From: Aquificota bacterium
GTDB lineage: Bacteria; Aquificota; Aquificia; Aquificales; Hydrogenothermaceae
Reading direction: 5' to 3'
NCBI GenBank assembly: GCA_013153795.1
Contig: JAADDV010000070.1
Span: 1-10,475 of the forward strand
DNA: 10,475 nt
In this document: positions 1 through 6,440 of the stretch, piece after piece
Position numbering within the stretch: position 1 is the first letter of the stretch
Layout of the letters: every line of letters begins with the position of its first letter
Notes under the pieces: model-generated
The model's database searches: none
What the model was told of the DNA's origin: nothing
Seen by the model: only the letters and a program-made list of their open reading frames with translations
Program-made: the position numbers and the translations under genes

Positions 1-917
1 CCTATTGTTTTTAAAATAGCTATATCTTTTCTTTTTTCTCTAGCTTTTGTTATAAGAAGAGAAGAGACATTAAAAGATGCTACTAAAACTATTAAAGCTA
101 GCACCAAAAACATTGCGAACTTTTCAAGCTGTAAAGCTTGAAATAAACTTTTGTTCATATCCATCCATGTCCTTACAACATAAGGATAAGAAATCTTTTC
201 TTGTAGTTGTTTTTTTATTAAATCAACTTGATAAGGATTTTTTACTTTTATTTGTATTCCTGTAACACTACTTCCCATATCAAAAAACTTTTGAGCTGCT
301 TTTAAATTCATTCCAACAAATGTTGAATCATATTCATACATACCAAAATCCACTATGCCTGATACATAAACTTTCTTTACTTTAGGTAAAAAACCTAAAG
401 GTGTTTTTCTTCCAAAAGGAGACATAAGGTTAAAACTTTCTCCTACAGAAATTCCTAAAGAGAAAGCTAGCTCTTTACCAACAATAACTTTATTATCATC
501 TGTTAAATCATACTTACCTGAAACAATTTTTTTATGTAAAGCCATTATATTTTTATCTTTTTCAGGAGGAAAACCTCTCACAGTTATAGCTTGAACAGTT
601 TGACCTTTGGAAGCTAAAGCTTGAGAGTAAATAAAAGGCTCCCAATCTACGATATCTGGAAATTTAGAAAGGACAGTTTTTCCAATTTCTTCATATTCAG
701 TAAATTTTCCTGCTATTTTAAAAATCACAATTTGTGGTGTATTTTCTAAAAGTTTTTCTTTTATTCCCCATAAAAAACCACTCATCACAGCCAGAGTTAT
801 TAAAAGAGCAGCCACTCCAACAGTTATTCCTACTATGGAGATAATAGTCATAAATGAAAGGATTTTTGACTTTAAAGAGAATAAATATCTAATAGCTATT
901 TTTATGTATAAAGGCAT
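1..917 (-). CDS. lolC: LolC/LolE-family lipoprotein-releasing ABC permease (N-terminal 305 codons, runs off window)
   Basis: Reading leftwards from ATG at 917, the frame is open for 305 codons to the window edge, so the C-terminus (about 100 residues if the usual ~400 aa applies) lies outside. The start is preceded by a modest AAAGAG Shine-Dalgarno. The protein begins MPLYIKIAIRYLF, followed by a transmembrane helix at about residues 21-48. A large periplasmic MacB-like domain spans about 50-265, and a second helix spans about 267-289. The conserved loop after it (REKRKDIAILKTI) is typical of LolC/E and FtsX-like permeases. In this family the permease works with the LolD ATPase to detach lipoproteins from the inner membrane for transfer to LolA. 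LolC and LolE cannot be told apart here, and some bacteria have a single fused-role protein (LolF). A cell-division FtsX is less likely because of the long periplasmic domain. No LolD is visible in the window. Confidence 0.9.
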   Translation of the reverse strand, partial: MPLYIKIAIRYLFSLKSKILSFMTIISIVGITVGVAALLITLAVMSGFLWGIKEKLLENTPQIVIFKIAGKFTEYEEIGKTVLSKFPDIVDWEPFIYSQALASKGQTVQAITVRGFPPEKDKNIMALHKKIVSGKYDLTDDNKVIVGKELAFSLGISVGESFNLMSPFGRKTPLGFLPKVKKVYVSGIVDFGMYEYDSTFVGMNLKAAQKFFDMGSSVTGIQIKVKNPYQVDLIKKQLQEKISYPYVVRTWMDMNKSLFQALQLEKFAMFLVLALIVLVASFNVSSLLITKAREKRKDIAILKTI

Positions 918-951
918 TCTTTAATCTCTTTTGTTTAGTATTTAAATATTT

Positions 952-960
952 ATTCTATCA
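952..960 (-). promoter_or_regulatory. Candidate extended -10 promoter for the lolC-like gene
   Basis: On the minus strand the sequence TGATAGAAT forms an extended -10 element (TG, one base, TAGAAT; five of six matches to TATAAT) about 35 bases upstream of the ATG at 917. There is no convincing -35 box; TAAAGA lies 17 bases upstream. In such AT-rich DNA this is only a candidate. Confidence 0.3.
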
Positions 961-1029
961 AATATTGAATAAATTCTTTAAAGCATTAGAGATAGAAAAG
1001 AAGATTATTGTTAGATTATCTAATTTTAA

Positions 1030-1269
1030 CTTGGCTATTTCTTAAAACGATTTTGCTTTGTTATAAAAACTAAAGGAGAATACAATAAAGCAGAAGATTA
1101 TTAAAAATAAAAATATTTAAAATCTGCTTGTAAAATTTGTCCTAAAAAGGAAAAATATATAAAAAGTTATCGTGAAATGAAGAAAGGTTTTCTTAAAAGA
1201 AGGTGAAATGGAACAGATAAATATGTGAAGAGAGAAGATAAGAAATATAATGAAATGACCAAAAATTAG
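1030..1269 (+). pseudogene. Decayed transposase C-terminal remnant (IS1182/IS4-like)
   Basis: This fills most of the 404-base stretch without an intact gene (918-1321). One plus-strand frame reads LGYFLKRFCFVIKTKGEYNK, then two stops (1102 and 1108), then SACKICPKKEKYIKSYREMK and onwards. Further stops follow at 1204 and 1267. The pattern C-x2-CP-x-K-x-K followed by a basic stretch with R-E-x-x-x-x-x-E-M resembles the region after the DDE core in IS1182-type transposases (usually C-x2-CP-x3-x-C). Here the last Cys reads Tyr. With at least four in-frame stops and no start, it cannot encode a product. The rest of the element was not found: no matching terminal inverted repeats were seen. The family assignment is from memory of the motif, so moderate at best; chance similarity is possible over so short a segment. 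Confidence 0.45.
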
Positions 1270-1295
1270 GATTAGGATTACTTAATCCATCCATT

Positions 1296-1323
1296 AAAAA
1301 AAGAGGGGACAATATTGTCCCCT
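1296..1323 (-). terminator. Intrinsic terminator of the beta-helix gene, overlapping its stop codon
   Basis: On the minus strand AGGGGACAATATTGTCCCCT (1323-1304) is a perfect inverted repeat, giving an 8-bp GC-rich stem with a four-base loop. It is followed by C and seven T (1303-1296). The stem begins within the TAG stop codon (1324-1322) of the gene, so termination is placed directly at the end of translation. Confidence 0.88.
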
Positions 1324-2713
1324 AACCCCTGAGGAATCTCCTGACCAGCAACAAGAAGGGTAGTGCCAGATAAAGGAGGGCATTTATAGAAGAGGCAGAA
1401 GAAGATAAACTACAACCTCCTCCTCCCTCACCACTGGTTTCCATTGAGGTATTATTTTGAGAATTTGAGTTGTTTCCTGTAGGAAAGAAAACTTCATCTG
1501 CTCCAATATCAACAGTTTTACGGGAAATTCTAGGTTCTAAATCTATATCTCTTTCTGGTAAAGGAATATCTTCTTTAATAACTCCTCTATCTATTAAAGG
1601 AGAATTTTTATCTAAATGATAATAACCAACAAACATAGGGTCAGCACTTATATTAAACCTTTCATCAAATTTTCCTTCTTCTTTTATTTTTGTTAAATTT
1701 TCTACAAAAAAGTTTTCAAAATTATTATTTTCTAATTTTATAGTAGGTTCATATTTAGAGTTTCCTATTTCTGTCTCTATGTATGCATCCTTTCCAAATT
1801 TTTCAGCACTATTATTGTAGATAATGTTGTTATATATGTATGCTTTTCCGTTATTATCAAAAGCTTTTATATGGAAACCTCCCCCGTAAGCTGAAGATGT
1901 ATTTTCTACAAATGTATTATTGACTATGAAACCTTTTCCAGCTTTTAATGTTAATAAAATACCTCCTCCTCTTCCTCCTCCAGCAGCGTCTGATTTGTTT
2001 TTAACTATAATATTGTTTATAATTTCTACTCTACCTATTGAGGTCTCTATAGAGCCTCCTCCTCCATATCCTCCTTCATTTTCTTCTACTATACAATGAG
2101 AAACTTTTATAGTCCCTTCTAAAGAGTTAACATCAAATCCTCCTCCATAATCCTGAGAAGTATTCTTTTTAAAGGTAGAATTAATAATAGAAATATTTCC
2201 TGTATTTGTTTGTATATATAAACCTCCCCCATCTGCATCTATTGTTGCTATATTTCCCTCAAATTTACAATCTTCTATAGTAATATTTGCATACTTTGTT
2301 TTTATAAAAAGACCGGCTCCTTTTTTATTTTCTCCTTCTATTTTTCCATTAACAAAAGAGATATTTTTTATTGTTATATTTTTTCCATCATCATTACTAA
2401 CAAATGTATCTATTTGTAAAATTCTACCTTCTTTGTTTCCATCTAATATTACATCTCCCCTTCCTTCTATTATTAGGTTTCCTTCATCAGTTGGAGGAGC
2501 GTAAATAAGATTATTTACTTTATATACCCCTTCTTGCAGATAGATAATATCATCTTCCCCATTTGTAGAAGCATTATATAAACCAATCTGTATTTCACAT
2601 GGATTTTCCTTTGAACAATCTCCTATTCCTTTAGGAGAAACATATATTTCTTTTGCCTGAACAAAGGATACTGTAGTTGATACCAGCAAAGCAGCAATCA
2701 GCTTCCTTTTCAT
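1322..2713 (-). CDS. Secreted right-handed beta-helix protein with choice-of-anchor-Q-like region and Cys-type C-terminal sorting tail
   Basis: 463 aa. The ATG at 2713 has a clear AAGGAG site nine bases upstream. A Sec signal peptide ends near residue 20 (FVQA|KEIYVSP). Residues about 75-310 are repeated beta-helix rungs. Each has the pattern GGG, a short strand, then I-x-N-x-x-F/I-x-x-N; Gly triplets start near residues 162, 190, 217, 249 and 277. Residues about 366-408 (NSPLIDRG, then DLEPR, then DIGADE) match the ending seen in choice-of-anchor Q and polymorphic outer-membrane-like proteins. A linker rich in Asn, Ser and Gly leads to GEGGGGC (C434), a hydrophobic stretch at about 444-457 and the basic end RRFLRG. 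This tail resembles the Cys-containing C-terminal sorting signals cleaved by intramembrane proteases. I infer a surface-exposed or secreted protein; substrate and function are unknown. It stands alone, with its own terminator. Confidence 0.85.
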   Translation of the reverse strand: MKRKLIAALLVSTTVSFVQAKEIYVSPKGIGDCSKENPCEIQIGLYNASTNGEDDIIYLQEGVYKVNNLIYAPPTDEGNLIIEGRGDVILDGNKEGRILQIDTFVSNDDGKNITIKNISFVNGKIEGENKKGAGLFIKTKYANITIEDCKFEGNIATIDADGGGLYIQTNTGNISIINSTFKKNTSQDYGGGFDVNSLEGTIKVSHCIVEENEGGYGGGGSIETSIGRVEIINNIIVKNKSDAAGGGRGGGILLTLKAGKGFIVNNTFVENTSSAYGGGFHIKAFDNNGKAYIYNNIIYNNSAEKFGKDAYIETEIGNSKYEPTIKLENNNFENFFVENLTKIKEEGKFDERFNISADPMFVGYYHLDKNSPLIDRGVIKEDIPLPERDIDLEPRISRKTVDIGADEVFFPTGNNSNSQNNTSMETSGEGGGGCSLSSSASSINALLYLALPFLLLVRRFLRG

Positions 2714-2759
2714 AGTTAATTTCTCCTTATTGTTTGTTTTCTGATAAAAACAAGAGCAA

Positions 2760-2787
2760 AGGATATGCCAGAAAAAAAAAGTGTTGA
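2760..2787 (-). promoter_or_regulatory. Candidate promoter of the beta-helix gene with a T9 tract in its spacer
   Basis: On the minus strand TCAACA (2787-2782; four of six to TTGACA) and TATCCT (2765-2760; four of six to TATAAT) are 16 bases apart. The spacer contains nine consecutive T (2780-2772). Predicted transcription would start near 2753, about 40 bases before the ATG at 2713. Both boxes are weak, and alternatives such as TTGTCA-17-TATCTA further upstream are equally possible. Confidence 0.25.
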
Positions 2788-2861
2788 AAATTTTAAATTT
2801 TTATTTCACATAGATAAAATCTGTAAAAGATAATGACAAAATTATTGAAAATATTGATATT

Positions 2862-2884
2862 TTTTGTAAACTGCTTTTACAAAA
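2862..2884. repeat. Perfect 9-bp inverted repeat just after the fetB-like stop codon
   Basis: TTTTGTAAA (2862-2870) and TTTACAAAA (2876-2884) are perfect inverted copies around a five-base loop, one base beyond the stop codon of the permease gene. A second inverted repeat, AACTGTT/AACAGTT (2888-2907), overlaps the last codons of that gene. Neither stem is GC-rich and no T-run follows on either strand, so these are not convincing intrinsic terminators. They could still mark the operon's 3' end or protect the transcript. Confidence 0.5.
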
Positions 2885-2885
2885 T

Positions 2886-3626
2886 TTAACTGTTTTTTGC
2901 AACAGTTATTAACACTTTCTTGTATGAAAGATTTACAGTAAAAAGGGCAGTAAATAAAGCAACAGCAACCATCATATACATAATAACAAGCTGGTAAGAA
3001 ACAGCTTTCAGTGGTTCTGCTCCTGCTAAAAGCATTCCTGTTGTAATACCTGGTATATGGATTATTCCTACTGTTTGAAGAGAATTTACTGTTGGGATTA
3101 AAGCTGCTTTTATAGCTTTTTTTATTACAAACTCAAGAGCTTGTTTAAGAGTTGCTCCAAGAGCAATCATATTTTCTATTATGTCTATAGTGTTTTTCAC
3201 TTCTCCCTTCATTCTGTCAACGGTAAGGGTATAGATATTAAGAGAGTTTCCAATAACCATTCCTCCAACAGGAATAATCTCATTTGGTTTAAAAGAGATA
3301 ACTCCAATAGCAATAAGAGAAAATAAAACAATAAAAGAAGCTAAAAATATTGAAGCAAAAGCTGTTAAAAAGCCTTTTTCTTTAAGCTGAACTCTCTTTT
3401 GAGCTGTATAGCTGGCAAAAAGAATCATAAGAATGAGAATAAATAAAAGCTCAAAAGGGTTTTTAAGCTTAAATACATAAACAAGGATATATCCTAAAAC
3501 CAAAAGCTGAACAAATGCCCTTATTGAGTTCCATAAAAGCTCTTTCTCTATACCAAGTTTTTCTTTATATGAGTAAACAAGGGCTATAAGGACAAGGATA
3601 TACGAAGCTAAAAATTTATACTCCAT
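2886..3626 (-). CDS. fetB: UPF0014/FetB-type ABC transporter permease
   Basis: 246 aa from the ATG at 3626. I prefer this start to the in-frame ATG at 3689 because it begins with the family's usual hydrophobic N-terminus (MEYKFLASYILVL) and overlaps the preceding gene by 19 rather than 82 bases. The upstream ATG has no Shine-Dalgarno; the chosen one has only a weak one. About seven hydrophobic segments are visible, near residues 5-20, 37-53, 58-73, 87-110, 117-135, 175-200 and 212-232. Family hallmarks include IPVGGMVIGNSLN (118-130), ALGAT-x-x-QA (155-163) and IPGITTGMLLAG (191-202). In E. coli the homologue FetB pairs with the ATPase FetA in iron export and oxidative-stress resistance. No ATPase gene adjoins this one, so the partner must be elsewhere and iron as substrate is only an extrapolation. 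It is the last gene of the purF operon, and its reading overlaps the GT9 gene. Confidence 0.88.
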   Translation of the reverse strand: MEYKFLASYILVLIALVYSYKEKLGIEKELLWNSIRAFVQLLVLGYILVYVFKLKNPFELLFILILMILFASYTAQKRVQLKEKGFLTAFASIFLASFIVLFSLIAIGVISFKPNEIIPVGGMVIGNSLNIYTLTVDRMKGEVKNTIDIIENMIALGATLKQALEFVIKKAIKAALIPTVNSLQTVGIIHIPGITTGMLLAGAEPLKAVSYQLVIMYMMVAVALFTALFTVNLSYKKVLITVAKNS

Positions 3627-4610
3627 CTGTTTTTTACCAGTTTCTTTGATTTTTGGAAAATTTCTTCTGGTTTTATAGAGGTTAAACATAAAGATTTATT
3701 AAATTTGCAGGGTTTCTTGCCGTGTAAATCACAGGGTTGGCAAGGCAAATTTGCATATATGAAATCTCCTTCTTCTGGTAAAGGATAAAATCCAAAATAT
3801 GGATAGGTTGCTCCATATATCATAAAAACAGGAATAGATACAGCTCGTGCCATATGTGCAACAGCACTGTCATTGCTTATTGTTAGTAAGGAGTTTGAGA
3901 TAACTGCTAAGCTTTCTCTTATAGAGAGCCTTCCTCTAAGGTCTAAAACTTCTTTTGGATATACAGTTTCATCTTTTTCTTTATCTTCTTTTGAGCCGAC
4001 AAGAACTATGTTGAAACCTTCTTTTATGTAAAACTCGGCTACCTTATCAAAAAAAGGGTACATCTTGTTTTTGTATCTAGCTCCTGTCCCTATAACAATA
4101 AAACTTTTTGGTAGTATCTTTTGAGCTTCTTTTTTTTCCTCTTTAGAAAGGATTATTTTAGGTTTATATATCTGTTTTTTTTCTAATCCTACTTGATAAA
4201 GTGTTTCCTGGTAAGCTTTTAAAACATTAAAATCAGATAAATCAATAAATTTTCTAAAAAATGGTTTTGTATACAGTCTTCTTTTGAGGCTTTCTTTTTT
4301 ATATTTGATAAAAGGAGTCTTAGAAAAAAAAGACAAAATTCTTGTTCTTAGATTATTATGCAGGTCTAAAACATAGTCATATTCATTTGTATTTTCAGCT
4401 AGTTTTTTTAAATCTTTTATAGTTTTTAACTCTTTTTTTTTCAAAAGCTAAAACTTTATCGATTCTGTAGTCTTTTTCAAAAAGCTGATTAAAAGGTTTT
4501 AACGTTAAAAAATCTATAGAAAAGCTCCTCTCATACAAAGGCTGTAAGACAGAAGAAGCAAGTAAAACATCTCCTAAAGAAGAAAAACGAATAACAAGAA
4601 TTTTTTTCAA
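3608..4610 (-). pseudogene. Glycosyltransferase family 9 (heptosyltransferase-like) gene, split by a frameshift at an A9 run
   Basis: Two overlapping minus-strand frames together make one GT9 protein. The first (4610-4395, TTG start, GAGAG site just upstream) gives the N-terminal motif ILVIRFSSLGDVLLASSVLQ and would stop after 71 aa. The second continues the fold to the stop at 3608. It includes FIVIGTGARYKNK, VLVGSKEDKE, LDLRGRLSI, the donor-site signature SNDSAVAHMARA, PVFMIYGAT, and the Cys-rich CQPCDLHGKKPC typical of the family. The frames meet at nine A (minus 4441-4433) after codon 57 (LAFE). Losing one A restores a 333-residue protein, close to the usual GT9 length. Such enzymes add heptose or related sugars to the LPS core at the inner membrane. 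The sugar specificity cannot be read from the sequence. Both halves look fully conserved, so decay is recent, or the break is a sequencing error, slippage or a phase-variable switch. It lies 10 bases after the TPR gene. Confidence 0.85.
4433..4441 (-). repeat. A9 homopolymer at the GT9 frameshift
   Basis: Nine consecutive A on the minus strand (T on the plus), preceded by G and followed by GAG. This is the only point where the two GT9 frames can be joined without losing family sequence: with eight A the reading becomes E-K-K-E-L-K and stays open to the end. Confidence 0.9.
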
Positions 4611-4620
4611 ATTTGCTCTC

Positions 4621-4941
4621 TTAGAGCATATTTTTGAGCATTTCTATTTCTTGAGTAAATTCATCTACCATAGATTGATGATTATATTTTTTCGCCTGCT
4701 GAATACCTTTTTCATAGCTTTCTATGGCTTTTTCTATATCTCCTATATTTAAATAACACTGAGCTAAAAGTCTGTAAGCAGCTCCTTCATCTTCATGAAG
4801 AGATAAGTATTTATTTAAATATAAAAGTGCTTCATCATACCTTTGCGCTTTAAAAAGCTCTAAAGCAAGTCCATAAAGACCTAAAGGATTATCTGGATTT
4901 TTTTCTAAAGCTTTTTTAAGTTCATTTATTCTATCTGACAT
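4621..4941 (-). CDS. Small tetratricopeptide-repeat (TPR) protein
   Basis: 106 aa with an ATG at 4941 and an AAAGGAG site that overlaps the purF stop region; only 12 bases separate the two genes, so they are co-transcribed and probably translationally coupled. Two TPR units are visible, about residues 18-51 (NPLGLYGLALELF, then YDEALLYLNKYL) and 54-87 (AAYRLLAQCYLNIGD, then EKAIESYEKGI). The C-terminal helix (about 88-106) is rich in Glu, Met and Lys and may cap the superhelix. There is no signal peptide or membrane segment, so it is cytoplasmic. TPR proteins act as protein-binding scaffolds; the partner is not evident. It lies between purF and the glycosyltransferase and shows no sequence link to either. 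Confidence 0.88.
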   Translation of the reverse strand: MSDRINELKKALEKNPDNPLGLYGLALELFKAQRYDEALLYLNKYLSLHEDEGAAYRLLAQCYLNIGDIEKAIESYEKGIQQAKKYNHQSMVDEFTQEIEMLKNML

Positions 4942-4953
4942 GTTTCTTCTCCT

Positions 4954-6333
4954 TTATAAAACTGGATATTCTCCAGTAAAACATGCAGTGCAAAATCCTT
5001 TTTGTCTATGCTTATTAGCAGCTTCTATCATCCCTTCTAAAGAAAGGTAATATAGACTATCGGCTCCTATGTATTCTCTGATTTCTTCAATAGTTTTGTT
5101 TGCCGCAATAAGTTCCTTTTTTGTAGGAGTATCTATCCCATAATAACAAGGGCTTACAACAGGAGGGGAGCTAAGAAGAAAATGAATCTCTTTTGCGCCA
5201 GCTTTTCTAAGCATATTTACGATTTTTTTGCTAGTTGTTCCTCTTACAAGAGAGTCATCTATGACTATAATCTTTTTTCCTTCTATAACCTGTCTTACAG
5301 GGTTTAGTTTCAATTTTACACTTAAATCTCTTATTTCCTGTTTTGGCTGTATAAAACTTCTTCCTACATAGTGGTTTCTTATAAGACCTATTTCCAGTGG
5401 AATACCGCTTTCTTCTGAGTATCCTTTAGCTGCTAAAAGACCTGAGTCTAAAACAGGAACCACACAGTCAGCATCTACCTTAAACTCTCTAGCAAGGGTT
5501 CTTCCCATTTCTTTTCTTATCTCGTATACCCAGTCCTGGAAAATGAGACTATCAGGTCTTGCAAAATAAACAAACTCAAATATACATTTTTTTGGCTCCT
5601 CTGGATAATCTAGTGGAAAATATGAACGCATCCCTGCATCGTCTATTACAAGAACTTCTCCAGGTTTAATATCTCTTAAGTATTCAGCTTCTACAATATC
5701 TAAGGCGCATGTTTCTGAAGCTACAAAGAAACTTCCAGACCTGTTTTTTCCTAAGACCAGAGGTCTAAAACCAAATGGGTCCCTAACAGCAATAAGCTGT
5801 TTTTCCCTAAGGATAACAAGAGAGTATGCCCCTTTAACTTTTTTCATTGCTCCAAAGATAAGAGGTAGAAAATCTCTATCATTTTTGTGAAGCATAATAT
5901 GAGAAGGAGGGGGTTCTTTTTCTCTAGCTATAAGATGGATAAACACTTCTGTATCTGCTGTTGAACGAAATATTGCCCCCTCTTTTTCAAGTTGTGTTCT
6001 TATCTCAACAGCATTTGTTAAATTTCCGTTGTGGGCTATAGCAAAAGAACCACCGTAAAAATGGGCAAATAATGGCTGGATATTTTTTGGGTCTGAACCG
6101 CCAGCTGTTGAGTATCTAACATGACCAATAGCAATATCTCCTTTTAGCTCATTCAGGTCTTTTTCTTTAAAAACCTTGGTAACAAGACCTTCCCCAAGTT
6201 TTAGATTTATATCATAGCCATCAGAGACAGCAATACCTGCTGACTCCTGACCTCTATGTTGCAAAGCATGAAGTCCTAAAAATGTCATATGAGAAGCAGA
6301 AGTATTATTAAAAACACCAAAAACACCACACAT
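4954..6333 (-). CDS. purF: Amidophosphoribosyltransferase (glutamine PRPP amidotransferase), Fe-S type
   Basis: 459 aa; it catalyses the first committed step of purine synthesis, PRPP plus glutamine to 5-phosphoribosylamine. The protein starts MCGVFGVFN, so Cys2 becomes the N-terminal nucleophile after Met removal, with no propeptide. Glutaminase-domain landmarks are HVRYST (71-76), HNGN (101-104) and STADTE (124-129). The phosphoribosyltransferase domain carries the PRPP loop VIDDSLVRGTTS (357-368). Four cysteines at 250, 396, 448 and 451 (KKCIFEF, SPCYYG, CTAC) fit the 4Fe-4S ligands of the Bacillus-type enzyme, where the cluster makes the protein oxygen-sensitive. One motif departs slightly: VLDSGLLAAKGYSEESG where the family usually has V-P-D-S-G. 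The start has an AGAGGAG site eight bases upstream. It is the first gene of the purF-TPR-GT9-fetB operon. Confidence 0.97.
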   Translation of the reverse strand: MCGVFGVFNNTSASHMTFLGLHALQHRGQESAGIAVSDGYDINLKLGEGLVTKVFKEKDLNELKGDIAIGHVRYSTAGGSDPKNIQPLFAHFYGGSFAIAHNGNLTNAVEIRTQLEKEGAIFRSTADTEVFIHLIAREKEPPPSHIMLHKNDRDFLPLIFGAMKKVKGAYSLVILREKQLIAVRDPFGFRPLVLGKNRSGSFFVASETCALDIVEAEYLRDIKPGEVLVIDDAGMRSYFPLDYPEEPKKCIFEFVYFARPDSLIFQDWVYEIRKEMGRTLAREFKVDADCVVPVLDSGLLAAKGYSEESGIPLEIGLIRNHYVGRSFIQPKQEIRDLSVKLKLNPVRQVIEGKKIIVIDDSLVRGTTSKKIVNMLRKAGAKEIHFLLSSPPVVSPCYYGIDTPTKKELIAANKTIEEIREYIGADSLYYLSLEGMIEAANKHRQKGFCTACFTGEYPVL

Positions 6334-6366
6334 AAAGAAACTCCTCTTGGGAATTTATTCTGAAGA

Positions 6367-6394
6367 GTAATACAAATATCTTAATTTATGTTAG
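6367..6394 (-). promoter_or_regulatory. Candidate promoter of the purF operon
   Basis: On the minus strand CTAACA (6394-6389) and TATTAC (6372-6367) are 16 bases apart, each matching four of six consensus bases. They lie right after the T-run of the upstream terminator, and a start near 6360 would give a leader of about 27 bases. No other promoter-like pair was seen in the short gap. No purine riboswitch fits in so short a leader. Confidence 0.3.
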
Positions 6395-6428
6395 AAAAAA
6401 AAGAAATACAGGCACTATACGTGCCTGT
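6395..6428 (-). terminator. Intrinsic terminator of the PEGA/WD40 gene
   Basis: On the minus strand ACAGGCAC (6428-6421) pairs perfectly with GTGCCTGT (6415-6408) around a five-base loop. ATTTC and then eight T (6402-6395) follow. It starts 13 bases after the gene's stop codon and separates that gene from the purF operon. Confidence 0.9.
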
Positions 6429-6440
6429 AAAGGATAGAAA

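Noticed and set aside
77..265. Plus-strand open frame of 62 codons
   Set aside because: Lies antisense within the LolC/E-type gene, has no ribosome site and low-complexity Leu/Phe-rich sequence.
1270..1295. GGATTA/TAATCC inverted repeat as an insertion-sequence end
   Set aside because: Only six base pairs with a two-base loop, and no partner copy was found on the far side of the transposase remnant.
1900..2240. Repeated CCTCCTCC-like blocks as a possible DNA repeat array
   Set aside because: They encode the Gly-Gly-Gly turns of successive beta-helix rungs; spacing and sequence vary as expected for protein repeats, not CRISPR or tandem DNA repeats.
3141..3326. Plus-strand open frame of 61 codons
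   Set aside because: Antisense shadow of the conserved UPF0014 core; Ser/Asn-rich translation without any family feature.
3627..3689. Longer N-terminus for the FetB-like protein (ATG at 3689)
   Set aside because: Adds a charged 21-residue extension foreign to the family, overlaps the GT9 gene by 82 bases and lacks a ribosome site.
6334..6394. Purine riboswitch upstream of purF
   Set aside because: The gap after the upstream terminator is only about 60 bases and no paired aptamer structure is visible.
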